The notes beneath the pieces were generated by a model. That model was given only the letters and a program-made list of their open reading frames with translations. It had not been told where the DNA came from and made no database searches. A stretch of DNA of 64,000 nt. Origin: Heterodera schachtii (lineage: Eukaryota > Nematoda > Chromadorea > Rhabditida > Heteroderidae). Below are positions 33,701-43,862 of the stretch, in pieces (position 1 is the stretch's first letter; each line of letters opens with the position of its first letter). The position numbers and the translations under genes are program-made. The stretch is taken from assembly GCA_023374025.1 (NCBI GenBank), contig SIJG01000017.1, forward strand, positions 1,503,671-1,567,670. The letters run 5' to 3'.

Positions 33701-35723
33701 TCAGTCCCCCTCTTCCGTCGTTGTCCCCTCCGGCAGTGTCTCTTTTTGCGCTTCCTCCTCCGTCGTCCGTTTTCTCCGCTTCTCCAAAAGTGCGTTTCGC
33801 GCGTCGCCCATTTGTTTGATGTGCACGTCGCCCACTCGCATCGTCGCTAATGCATTTTCCATCTCTTCCTATTTTATGAATATTAATTATTACGCGTTAA
33901 ATTTTTGTTCTTCGATGGCGCTTAAGATAAGTTATTTTTTTGGTTTCTCCAAAAATAACATAAGGGTGGTGGGCAAAATCGGCTTTTCCCTGTTTTTGGG
34001 GTGCGAAAGCTTTAAAAAATCAACAAAAAATGCGGGCTAATTGTGTGCGAGTTTCTCCGGCGATAAGATGCCAAAAAAGGGCGCATATTCACCTAAATAT
34101 AGGCTCCAAACCCAAAAGTACCCACAATTCATATTTTCAAGTTGATCCATTCGACTGTAATTTTATCAGCAATTGTTTGTGGAAAAATAAAAAAATCACC
34201 GAAAAGTCGGACCAGTCGACCTCCCTTTCGTTCAACACTTTTTGGGTGGCTAGAGCAGTCGCCGGATTTTTGTTGTAGTGAGTGATCCATTTGTGCTGCA
34301 TTAGTTGAGTGATCGTCGCCCTTTCGTCCGGGTCGGTGACCAAACAACGTCTGATCAAGTCCTTCGCTGAGAATAGGACAAAAATGGCAAAAAGGAAAGG
34401 GATTGGCGGAAGGAACCTGCTTCTGACACGCGGTCCCATTCGGGGCCCGAGAAATTGTATTGGCCAGCTCGGATTCGGCTAAACCAAAATGAAAGCAGGA
34501 TTACCATTCACTCATTCCGATTGCTTTCCATGGTAAAATACCTTTTCATGCCCGGGGAAATCGGAAGGCCATGGGTGGAGAAAAAGGGTGGGTAACCGCA
34601 CAGTCTGAAAAAGGACGGTGAAATGAGCAAAATCAAGCAAAAGTAATTATCACAAAATGTAAGAGATCACGCCAATCGCCCACACGTCACATGCTTTGTC
34701 GTATTTTTGTGAGCTGAAGACCTTTAATGGTTATTACGGACAATTAGGACGAATTCACAAAAACAAACTTCGGGCGAACTGTAGTAAGGGGTGTAGAGGG
34801 GAGTGACCTGAAGAAAATGCCAATTTCAGAGAGAATCAGTCGCCCAAAGTCCAACCCAACAGTCACTGACCAGCGATTTTTCGCCATCTTCGGACCGTTT
34901 TGCGAAGCCAAAGTCAGTGAGTTTCAAAGTGCCGGTGGGACTCGGTTCGCTGTAGAGGAGATTCTCTGGCTTAATATCCCTGAAATAATTGGGCATAATT
35001 TAGCCAATAAATAATTACAAGGACAAATAATAATTTTAATTAAGCAAAATTTATTTCGGCGACCTGTGAGCAATTCCCATTTGATGTAAATGTGAAACAG
35101 CGGAGCAAATCGAATGGATTATGTTGGACGCTTCGCGTTCAGTGAAAGCACCGCCAGACCGTTCCTAAAACGGAAATCAAATTAAAACCAACCGATTCCA
35201 AATTTAAAAATGGTTTGTCTTTTAAATATTTGTTTCTTTTTGCCTGTATCCGAGTGAACAGTTCACCGCCCGTCATACATTCCATGACCAACAAAAGGCA
35301 CGGAATGCCATTGTAATTGTTCTGAAAATGAGAAAACAGCAATTGGATGAGAATGGCAAAACCAACCGCACCTCGTAAATGTCGTAAACCTTCACAATGT
35401 TCGCGTGCCCACTGGCCACAAAGTGCAGTTCGGCCTCGCGCTTTGCCTTCGGAATGTCCCGCAGAATTTTCAATGCGAATTTCTTTCCGTCCGTCCGATG
35501 TTCGCATTCCACCACTTTGCCGTTGATTCCAACCCCAAGAACCTTAAAAATGCGGATGCCATTATTAGTTATCTCAGAACATTGAGATTTTGGGGATGGA
35601 TCCGCCAACCATTTCAGAATGTCATTTTTGGGAATTTGTTGAAAATTCCACCCGAACACACAATAAACTCACATTGTTGCCAATTTTGTAATCGGCTTTA
35701 ATCGGATTGGTTTTATATTTCAT
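33701..35723 (-). CDS. MAP kinase-activated protein kinase (MAPKAPK2/3 family)
   Basis: This Ser/Thr kinase acts downstream of p38 MAP kinase. It starts at 35723 ([17 protein letters not shown]). Exons give [20 protein letters not shown] (Gly-rich loop), FALKIL with the catalytic Lys, [25 protein letters not shown] joined to [11 protein letters not shown] (catalytic loop), [63 protein letters not shown] and [10 protein letters not shown]. The C-terminal exon (33850-33701) carries [20 protein letters not shown] and the basic signal [13 protein letters not shown], the region that in MK2 holds the autoinhibitory helix, nuclear signal and p38 docking site. C. elegans mak-1 and mak-2 are the closest kind of relatives. 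A kinase-dead state is not suggested: the Lys, HRD and DFG elements are present. Confidence 0.94.
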
Positions 35724-36301
35724 AACCACTGCAAATTGATGAGTAAGTTGACTATTTAAAAGATTAAAGATTAGTTGCTCCTTTTTAAAGGTAGGATGGA
35801 TCTTTATAAATCACGTCATTTCAAAACAAAATTTGGTGTTTGGCCAAAGTTTCTCTGCTTTAGCTTTTATTTTTTCTGTGCCCGGCCTCCCACCCATATA
35901 CTATATATATATATATTTTTTTAATTGTGATTGGTTGGTCAATCTTTTTGGGAACCAACTTCGCCAAATTACAACCCGCCGACCATAAAAACAAGACCAC
36001 TTCCGTCCCAAAAATGTTTTAAATAAATTTTTACGGAAAGATAATTAAGATAAATCATTTGTCAGTGGAATTTATTTAATTTTAATACAATAATGGAATG
36101 TATACAATAAAACAAGGCATGAAAAGGGACCGAAATAGATTTTGAAATATCAGCAAAGGCGAAGTGATATTAAGTGGATATTTGAATGTTTAATAAAAAT
36201 GAAAAATAATAAATAAATAAATAAATAAATTAGGTAGATATAAATATTATGAAAAAGTGAGGAGAGATTTAAGTGCGAAAAAACTTCCAAAGTTTGAACA
36301 C
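35724..36301. other. Intergenic with AT microsatellites
   Basis: An (AT)n tract at about 35900-35918 and an (AAAT)n tract at about 36205-36230. The upstream region of the kinase and the 3' flank of the rhomboid gene. No gene. Confidence 0.6.
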
Positions 36302-37854
36302 TCACAGACTTTTGTGAAAACGACAAATTTGAGGGTCCGGTGAAGAGATTTCGCGGAAAACAATTATCAACAAACAAACAGCCACAAAAAGGGCGAAGAT
36401 GACGAGGGCACACCACCACGCGTACTTTTCCCATTCCAATTTGCGAAAGTTGCGTAAAAGGACAATGCCGAGCAACAGACCGGTCACAAAGCCGCCAATG
36501 TGAGAAACATAGGAAACCTTGGAAAGTTTTATAAAAACGCAAATTGTTGGATGAAATTCATTGTGCCAATTTATTTCGTCCCCCTTTTCCCCCATTTGCC
36601 ATGCCTTTTCCTCACCCTATTTGACATGTCGCTAAAGTACCGCTGGTAAACGGCAATCACAACATCGGCCGTAACCAAAGTAGAAAGAATGGAAGCACGG
36701 ACCCAATTGAATTGCATTTCGCTCCAATTGATGATGACATTGGCAATATGCGCAGAAAGCAGAGTGTAACTGAACTTAGAATTAATGAAAATGAATGAAT
36801 CAGCCCTATTTTAAAGTATATATTAAAAAAGGATTCAATTTAACTCTCTTTTCTTACACTCCCCCGGACGCGCCGGCCAAATATACTTCTCTGTCAGTGA
36901 CAAAAAAGAGCAAAGCGCCGCTCATTACACCAGCGAGGTACAAAAAGCCAACTCGGCCATATTTGTGGACCAATTCTAACGGAATCCCTAATAGAATCTG
37001 CACGACGAGATTGGTGAGCAAATGTACAAAACTGTAACAAAGGAAACACTTAAACAAATTATCTCCTAAAAAATGCTGTAAAAAACTCACCCGACATGAA
37101 CAAACACTAAAAATTAAAAATATAATCGCGCTTAAATTGACAGGGCAAAAACTGACTGTATGTTAAGTATCGCCAGATTTGCCATTTCAAACACGGGTTC
37201 AGAATCAGCGGAGACTGAGTGGGTGCACATTTGGTAGGCAAAAAGCGGTCGTTTCCGCAATAATGGAACTCATGGTAAACATAGAGACCAATTTGGACAA
37301 TTGAGATTAAAACCTTGTATTGAACCATGAATTTGTATCCGATAAATTAAAATATGATACCATGAAAATGGGCGGAGGAAGGCAATTGAACTCGAGCAAA
37401 TAGCGAAAAGCCTCAGTTTGTTGGCTTCGCGGAAGGACCGAACGGGCGGCGTACAAAATCACACGCTTCAAACGCATTCCTTTCGCATAAGCCATCTGAC
37501 AATGGAAGGATGAAGCGAAGGGTGAAAGAAAGGAAAAGGCCAAGCACACCAATCGAGTAAATTCGGGAAAGTCCACCAAACTATCGCCATTTGCATCAAC
37601 ATCGGAAAGCAACGCATTCGCCTCCTCCCGCGAAAGACCGAAATGTGAAGCACTGTTTCGGATGGAAAATTTAAATTCGGCGACAGGGACGAAGCCGTCA
37701 TTGTCCAAGTCGAACTACACACAAAATAAAAAGTCAGAGCAATAAAAGGATTTTCCAAAGAACTAACCGATCGAAATAATTCGTACCAATCCTGACACTC
37801 CTGAAACGATTCACATTGAAATTTGTCAGGCACTGATTGCGAAATAGGATGCAT
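36302..37854 (-). CDS. EF-hand rhomboid protease (RHBDL family)
   Basis: An intramembrane serine protease with N-terminal EF hands, as in animal RHBDL1-3 and C. elegans ROM-1. From the start at 37854 (MHPISQSVPDKF), the first EF loop is DLDNDGFVPVAEF and the second DANGDSLVDFPEF. A juxtamembrane stretch (GMRLKRVILYAARSVLP) and the first helix follow. The core has WRYLTYSQF (the WR motif), VGFVHLLTNLVVQILLG (HxxxN), GASGGVYTLLSAH with the catalytic Ser (about 36870-36750), and the catalytic His in SHIGGFVTGLLLG, then a last helix and the tail SSPDPQICRFHKSL. Seven membrane helices are expected. The catalytic dyad is intact. TAF9 ends 124 bp upstream on the same strand, so the pair may be one operon. 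Confidence 0.93.
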
Positions 37855-37977
37855 TTGGCAACAAACCCTAAAGAACGAAGAAATAATAAAACGAACAAAA
37901 ATGGGAGATAATTTTACAGGAATAATTTACTGTTTATAAAAAATGAGCTATTTTTAAAACAGAATTATCGACAAAAA

Positions 37978-38822
37978 TCAATCATATTCATCGTCGTAAT
38001 CTTCTTCTTGCGTATGTTTCTGCATTTCTCCGTTTGTATATGGCCTCTTTCTTTGAGTAGCATTTTTGTCCGTCATCAAAAGATTGGACACAGATTCAGG
38101 ATCAAAATTGTTTATTGCATTGAATTTCGACGATCCAATTTGTCTGGGCCGCTCTTCCGTCTTTAAAAAAGTTTTACCAAAACAAAATGGAAATAAAAAA
38201 CTCACATGGACTGCCTGGCCTTCGTTGTTCGGGTCATCGCCGATGTATATGTAATTGGGCTGCAGTTGACAGAAACGGTCATTCGGTAAACGGAGTCCAT
38301 AATTTTGACGTATCGGATGCAAAGGCTGTGCATTTTTTTCTGCGGCTAATTCCGAAACAAATGCTTTTGGTGGGCGATCATTACTGTGCTTTTCATCTTA
38401 AAAGAAAGAAAAAAAAACTGAGATCGATAAGAGCACACAAAAATGGATTTACCAAACGTTTTGATCGCAAGGTCGACATCGCTTCTGTCCACTTGTTTCT
38501 TGCCACTAAACTCGGAAACAGAACGAGCATCGACGAGAATCTCCTTGGTCAATGAGTAAGAAATGTCACACAACTGAGTGGTTAACGTGGATAATATTGG
38601 GTAGATCAGCTTTAATCAACCAACTTGTAAGACTAATTGCGATTCGTAATCTTTGATTCCCAATTCAAGGAACATTTTTTTGATTGTTTCCGCACATTGA
38701 GGTATTTTTGAGGCGGAATAACTTTCACTTGGTTTACATGTATTATTGCTAGATGAACTAACAGTTGCCATTGCCACCATTAATTGAAGTTTGAATTCTA
38801 AATGGACATTTTGTTTTGACAA
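37978..38822 (-). CDS. taf-9: TFIID/SAGA subunit TAF9
   Basis: A histone-fold subunit that pairs with TAF6 in TFIID. The frame may start at 38822 or at in-frame Met codons near 38780 and 38771; the N-terminus is not conserved in the family. A Ser-rich leader is followed by IPQCAETIKKMFLELGIKDY, ESQLVLQLVDLIYPIL, SLTKEILVDARSVSEFSGKK and VDRSDVDLAIKTF, the complete histone fold. The TAF9-specific part follows: DRPPKAFVSELAAEKNAQPL, PIRQNYGLRLPNDRFCQLQP and NYIYIG. The tail is acidic (EEDYDDEYD) and contains a possible nuclear signal (RKRPY). Introns are small. Confidence 0.92.
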
Positions 38823-39099
38823 AAAGTTTTATATTTAAAAATGAAGAAAATATCTGGAGTTGAAAGCGTGGAAAGTGGCACAATGAGGGACAAATTAAGC
38901 AAAAATGACGAGAAAAGGAAGAAAGAGCATAGAAATAATGGCAGGACAAAGAGAAGACAACAGAAGGAGAAAACGGAACAACGAATTCGGAACGGAAGGA
39001 AAGCAAATTAAGGAAATCTGGCATAATTGATAATTAAAATTCAATGAAAAATCCGTCCCAGAAGGGCGTGGGTTGGATACTCTGTCAGATTTGTTTGTG
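38823..39099. repeat. Block shared with 47425-47460
   Basis: GACAAATTAAGCAAAAATGA and GAAAGAGCATAGAAATAATG (38888-38943) recur in slightly changed form at 47426-47470, upstream of the small membrane-protein gene's 3' end, so the duplicated segment starts here. A short plus frame of 57 codons (38841-39011, Lys/Arg-rich) is present but I do not trust it as a gene. Confidence 0.5.
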
Positions 39100-39186
39100 T
39101 AATGCTGCTCAATGGCATGCGCAGTGAAAAATTTGAGTGCGAAATTCTACGCATTTTGGGGCTGACCAATGAAATTAAGCCAACAC

Positions 39187-39951
39187 CAGAGTTCCCAAGT
39201 GTGCTTATTTCTAAGATTTGTGCTTATTTTGAGGGGTCGGATCTTAGAAAGCTAAAATATGCTTATTTCTAAGATTTGTGCTTATTTCAGCATTACGTGC
39301 TTATTTTGTGCTTATTTTTTGGGTTTGAAAATAAAAAATACAAAATTTGAATGACTTTTTGACTTAAGTTTTTATTGAAGCGAACACTTGAATTAATTTT
39401 GATTTTGAAAAAAAAAATTTTTTTATTTCATTTTCTTGAGTGTAAAATGCCACAAAATTTCAGTGAAAAATGGTCAAAATTTCTATTTTTCCACCGGCGT
39501 CGCCTATCGCCACCGTCTGGCCCCAAACACTTTTTTTTCGTAAAAAATTGGCTCAAAATTTCAAAAATTGGCATTTTTTGGTGCAAATTTGTTAACAGAT
39601 TGCGTCGAAATTTTCAAAAAATTTTCACGGCGGCGCCTAGCGGCACCGCCGGACCACCCCCCAGGTTCTCTATAAGTTTTTTGGAAAAAGTGCGCCGCAA
39701 AAAAGACATTTTTATAGATTTTTCATTTAAAAAAATTTTCCAAAATGCTGATTTTTGACCCCAAATGATAAATTTTCAGTTGACCGGCCCTGGTTCTTAC
39801 GCAAATAAAATACTGTTTTAAGTCGATTTTTCATGTTTACTGCGCTTCCTTTGCGTACTATTAATTTTAGACAAAATCTTATTTTTGCGGTCCGAATCTT
39901 AGTTTTTGAGCCATTTTGTCTTATTTTGAAATAAAAAACTTGGGAACTCTG
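39187..39951. mobile_element. 765-bp hAT-type non-autonomous element
   Basis: The ends CAGAGTTCCCAAGT and ACTTGGGAACTCTG are perfect 14-bp inverted repeats. The octamer GCCAACAC lies directly on both sides (39179-39186 and 39952-39959). The paralogous locus at 17389-17400 has the uninterrupted sequence AATTAAGCAAACAC, a related empty site with one base difference. The interior is AT-rich with repeated GTGCTTATTTCTAAG words at the left end and a GC-rich hairpin at about 39627-39655. There is no coding capacity. Ends and TSD fit hAT. Confidence 0.87.
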
Positions 39952-40003
39952 GCCAACACAAAAGAAAACTTAATTTCTCAGCATTTTGGGACCGATCAAT
40001 GAA

Positions 40004-40564
40004 CACACCGTTTCAAAAAACGAGAGATGAACCAATAAATAGAGAGTGCAGAGAAAAAAACATCTCCCATTTTGGCGTACTATTTATTTATCTCTGTTAA
40101 TAGAGAAAAACCGAATTTACTTCGCTCCATATAACTTTTTTTCTACTCATACAATCTGTACTAAACTTTGCATACCGATAGAGAAAAATATTCTGCATTG
40201 AATAATAAAGAAGGTTTTTACAAAAATAAGGCTCATTAAAAAGTTATTCAAAAAACAAAATGTAGAACGCTCATATCTTTTTTCTAATTCTTTAAATTGC
40301 TTAACATTTTCTAAGAAAAAGCTTCTCTTCATCAAGTACTTTCGAATGATACCAAGACTGACCAATTTGGTTGGGAAAAAGCTTTAAAAATAACTACCGA
40401 AAATCGTCCTTTTTTAATTTTTTTTGACAAAAATAAATAAAAAAATATACATGTAGCACAGCGGACTCAAACCCTCGCCATTGTCCCTTCACTATCTTAC
40501 AAAAACCACTTCGCCACACATGCAAATCTTTTTGGAACTGGGACGCAAAAATTGAAACGGTGTG
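40004..40564. mobile_element. 561-bp TIR element with tRNA-like insert, copy 2
   Basis: The ends CACACCGTTTCAA and TTGAAACGGTGTG are perfect inverted repeats, flanked by TGAA on both sides (40000-40003, 40565-40568). It aligns end to end with the element at 16134-16700. The tRNA-like part on the minus strand keeps the A box TGGCGAAGTGG (near 40508-40518), while the B box is GGTTTGAGTCC, one base from consensus. It lies in the same duplicated 3' flank that also received the 765-bp hAT-type element. Confidence 0.83.
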
Positions 40565-40640
40565 TGAAATTAAGCCAACATAAAAAAACAACTTTTTCAA
40601 TCGTTACAACAAAAAATTTCCATATCAATCGATCAATCAA

Positions 40641-40841
40641 TCATTTCTTCCACGTGCCGTACAGACATTTGGCCGCAACCGCAAAAACCGTTGTAATGCA
40701 GGTACTTTCGAGGCGACGAATCCGCCGAGAAAGCCCACGCACTTTCGCAACCAACCGCGCACGGACTTCCGCCGCTGCATTTGCAGCAACCAACTGCGCA
40801 TGGGCATCCGCCGCGGCACTTGTAGTTGTTTGGGTCTTCAA
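40641..40841 (-). pseudogene. Small membrane-protein family, copy B, probably partial
   Basis: The minus frame contains AAAEVRARLVAKVRGLSRRI, then a hydrophobic part TCITTVFAVAAKCLY and the tail GTWKK, stop at 40641. It is paralogous to the fragment at 17460-17640 and resembles the complete gene at 47603-47949. It has an Ala-rich insertion (ADAHAQLVAANAAAE) made by an internal duplication of the LVA segment. No separate first exon is evident, although an in-frame Met exists. Confidence 0.5.
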
Positions 40842-40981
40842 AATTTCGATGTTTTAAATACCATCAAACTACAATTTTAAAAATAGATATTATAATGTAA
40901 TGTATTGCTAAACACAATATCATCTGTCCACTGACTTATAATCGAAAACTTTTCCAAAAGCTGTTAAATAAAGTTAGTCAG

Positions 40982-41586
40982 TAGGGCTTCCATTTTTAGG
41001 CAAATGCCTAAAATTTTTGCGCACTTAATACGCATAGATAAACACGAAAAAAGCATTTTCCGCTTGGTTTGGGGTGTCTACGAAGACTTTTATAATGCCT
41101 ATTTTTGCCTATTTTGGACTTTTTGTGCTTAATGCCTAAATGCCTATTTTTGTGCCTATTTCGCCATTTTTGGTGCCTTTTTCAAGATTTTCTGAAAAAT
41201 TCTTAACAAAAATGCAACAAAAATGAAACTTACACCCCTAAGAATCGACCCGAAAATTTTTCAGAAAATACACCCCTAAGAATTGAAAAAATTTTCACAA
41301 AAATTGATCCGCAAAATTCATTATTTTTTCTTAATAAAGATTTTTGGTTTAAAAAATGTCCTTATTCGAAAAAACTTTAAAACAATTGAAATATAAGCAA
41401 ATTAAGTTTTTTGAGTAAGTTTTTACCTGATTTGCTACCTAAAAAGCGTTAATTAAAAATTTTTTTTTGCCTATTTTTGTGCCTATTTAGTGATTTTTGT
41501 GCCTATTTAATGCCTATTTTGCGATTTTTTTATGCCTTTTTAGGTGCCTATTTCGCGATTTTTTGTGCCTAAAAATGGAAGCCCTA
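40982..41586. mobile_element. hAT-type element E, copy A (605 bp)
   Basis: The ends are TAGGGCTTCCATTTTTAGGC and its exact reverse complement. Left octamer TTAGTCAG (40974-40981), right octamer GTAATTAT (41587-41594); the two differ, but each is matched at the partner copy B. A subterminal palindrome TTAGGCAAATGCCTAA lies at the left end, and many TGCCTATTT words occur throughout. Non-coding. Nearly identical to copy B by eye, so recent. Confidence 0.85.
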
Positions 41587-41770
41587 GTAATTATTTATGT
41601 ATTATATTGTAATTGTCTGCCAACTGGTCATAAAATTTTTGTCTTTTTAATATCGCATAATAGCGCGTTTTGAAAAACTAAACGGTAGGTTGGGTCGGTA
41701 CCTTCCAATTTGCCATAACTTCCATGTTTCTGATTTTATTATAAAAAAAAATAATTATTCTGTTTGATTT

Positions 41771-41875
41771 GGGTCGATTCTTAGGGGTGTATTTTTTTGA
41801 AAACTTTTAGGTCGATTCTTAGGGGTGTATTTTTCCGAAATTTTTTTGGTCGATTCTTAGGGGTATATTTTTCTC
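41771..41875. repeat. Three tandem units of GGTCGATTCTTAGGGGTGTA
   Basis: Three copies at about 39-bp spacing. The reverse complement of the same unit occurs twice inside each E element (for example about 41231-41281), so the array probably derives from an inverted remnant of E. Confidence 0.7.
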
Positions 41876-41884
41876 GCCTTTAAG

Positions 41885-42361
41885 ATGCTTCGTCGAATGC
41901 ATCGGCGCGTCTACAGAGAACCTATAGAAGCAGGTGTATTCCGAACAATTAATGTTCGTGTTGGAGCCCATGTACCTGTTACCCATGGCCTTGTCGCATT
42001 GAAAATGGGAGAATTGGTTGATTGGTTCAACACCGTCGAAGACCGCCTTGGGGCGTTGGAGCTTGCTGCGCAAGCCCATTACAGATTAGTATAATTTTAA
42101 ATTAAGTTAGTCCAACAAATAAATGAAAACTCTTTGCATTAGATGTATATTCATCCGTTTCGTAATGGCAACGGCAGATGTGCGCGCCTGTTCGCCAATT
42201 TTGTACTTGCCAGAAAAGGGTTCAACCCGATCATTTTTACTGAAGGAATGCGCTTGACATATTACAGCACTATTATCCATGCTAACAATTCGGGAGGGCC
42301 CGCCCGGTCATGGCGACATTTCCCGTCACATGAATTTATTTGCCCATTGCGTACTACATAA
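41885..42361 (+). pseudogene. Fic (FICD-type AMPylase) domain fragment
   Basis: The frame gives HRRVYREPIEAGVFRT, GELVDWFNTVEDRLGALELA, AQAHYRLV, then after an intron MYIHPFRNGNGRCARLFANF. This is the core of the animal FICD/FIC-1 fold; FICD uses ATP to AMPylate or de-AMPylate the ER chaperone BiP. The active-site motif should be HPFx(D/E)GNGR; here the acidic residue that holds Mg is Asn. The TPR repeats, membrane anchor and the inhibitory TVAIEG helix are absent upstream, where only repeat DNA is found. After ANNSGGPAR the frame departs from the family, and a shift to the next frame gives a closer match (ARPVMATFPVT), suggesting a frameshift. It is most likely a captured, inactive piece. 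Confidence 0.75.
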
Positions 42362-42523
42362 ATGCTGAAATGTAAATAAAACGCCAAAATAACAAGGTTA
42401 TTTTAAATTCAGTAGGTATTTTGTATGCTATCAATTCCAAAAATCCTTTTTACAAGCGCACTACCGATTAGTATCATTTAAATTAAAATATTCGAATAAA
42501 TAAATAAAAGCCATTTTTATTAG

Positions 42524-42630
42524 GTCTTCATCCACCCGTTTCGCAATGGGAATAGCCGTGCCCCAGACTTTTGGCCGATTTTGTGCTCACCTGAAACAAT
42601 TATCTTGGAGGAAGCGATGCGCCGAAGGTA
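42524..42630 (+). pseudogene. Second, decayed Fic active-site piece
   Basis: The sequence from about 42465 repeats the end of the Fic exon, its intron and the start of the next exon (reading CAC TAC CGA TTA, then VFIHPFRNGNSRAPDFWPIL). The motif carries the same Asn and in addition GNS for GNG. It is a tandem internal duplicate of the preceding fragment. Confidence 0.7.
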
Positions 42631-42684
42631 TAATGAGATTTTATTTATATTAATACATACATTCCCATTACATTTGTAGCTGTC

Positions 42685-42879
42685 ATGGATCCGTCAAGAC
42701 GTTCCTACCATTATGGCCTTGACATTGCCACCAAGGAGATGAAATCGTCCAATCCAACTCGCCTGGAATTAGCGCCCAACTTTGCTGTGTTCCACTTTGA
42801 AGTCTTAAAGTTGCCGGAGAAAGTTCATTGTTTTTGGGATTCATTTGTTAATTTAGGCACTTTCGTTGCTGACACATAA
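42685..42879 (+). pseudogene. 14-3-3 protein fragment
   Basis: The frame DIATKEMKSSNPTRLELAPN, then FAVFHFEVLKLPEK, corresponds to helices 7-8 of 14-3-3 proteins (family pattern PIRLGLALNFSVFYYEI). The conserved Leu before the phosphopeptide-binding Asn is Pro, and the sequence leaves the family after LPEK. Only about 45 residues of a normal 245 are present. Dead fragment. Confidence 0.8.
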
Positions 42880-42960
42880 GAATGAAAATCGATCATAAAT
42901 TGCTCTATAGTTCTTCATTAGGACCTTTTTATTTGCGTTCCCTCAAAGCACTGTAATTAT

Positions 42961-43557
42961 TAGGGCTTCCATTTTTAGGCAAATGCCTAAAATTTCTGCG
43001 CACTTGATACGCTTAGATAAGCACGAAAAAAGCATTTTCCGCTTGGTTTGGGGTGTCTATGATGACTTTTATAATGCCTATTTTTGCCTATTTTGGACTT
43101 TTTATGCTTAATGCCTATTTTTATGCCTATTTCGCCATTTTTGGTGCCTTTTTCAAGATTTTCTGAAAAATTCTTAACAAAAATGCAACAAAAATGAAAC
43201 TTACACCCCTAAGAATCGACCCGAAAATTTTTCAGAAAATACACCCCTAAGAATTGAAAAAATTTTCACAAAAATTGATCCGCAAAATTCATTATTTTTT
43301 CTTAATAAAGATTTTTGGTTTAAAAAATGTCCTTATTCGAAAAAACTTTAAAACAATTGAAATATAAGCAAATTAAGTTTTTTGAGTAAGTTTTTACCTG
43401 ATTTTCTACCTAAAAAGCGTTAATTAAAAAAATTTTTTTGCCTATTTTTGTGCCTATTTAGTGATTTTTGTGCCTATTTAATGCCTATTTTGCGATTTTT
43501 TTATGCCTTTTTAGGTGCCTATTTCGCGATTTTTTGTGCCTAAAAATGGAAGCCCTA
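42961..43557. mobile_element. hAT-type element E, copy B (597 bp)
   Basis: Same inverted ends and same orientation as copy A. Left octamer GTAATTAT (42953-42960), right octamer TTAATCAG (43558-43565). Differences from copy A are a few substitutions and a short deletion in the middle. Confidence 0.85.
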
Positions 43558-43862
43558 TTAATCAGTAATCATTACGATTATGTGTGGAATATTTCAAAAC
43601 AATTAATTTATTTTGCTAACTTTGTCACAAAGCGACCAAAGTAGGTAAAAAAACAAATCAATGCATTATTGGAATTTGAATATGCGAAAAAGACCATTAA
43701 ATAATCAAAAAGCATAATTTGGGGTATTTGGTCACATTCACTGCTAATTGGAGTAAAACAATTGAAAGACCAATTCAGGATAACATCATGGAAAAGAATA
43801 AAAAAAAAAGGAAAATTTCTAGAATTTCGATGAATTGTCCATTTCTTTCCCCACATTCATTG
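43558..43862. other. Intergenic, no gene seen
   Basis: AT-rich DNA between element E copy B and the RRM gene stop. The open frames on both strands have no recognisable domain. Confidence 0.4.

Larger units (their letters stand above)
41587..42960. other. 1.37-kb cargo of gene fragments between two E copies
   Basis: The segment begins and ends with the same octamer GTAATTAT (41587-41594 and 42953-42960). It contains a small tandem array, a Fic-domain fragment, a second decayed Fic piece and a 14-3-3 fragment, all in plus orientation. The whole block from 40982 to 43557 is flanked by TTAGTCAG on the left and TTAATCAG on the right. Confidence 0.75.

Noticed and set aside
38841..39011. 57-codon Lys/Arg-rich plus-strand frame
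   Set aside because: Lies in duplicated non-coding flank, with no conservation of the frame visible at 47.4 kb.
40982..43557. Two unrelated Tc1-type insertions with TA duplications
   Set aside because: TA at each end can be part of the inverted repeat (TAGGGC...GCCCTA), and the pairwise-matching octamers fit an 8-bp TSD much better.
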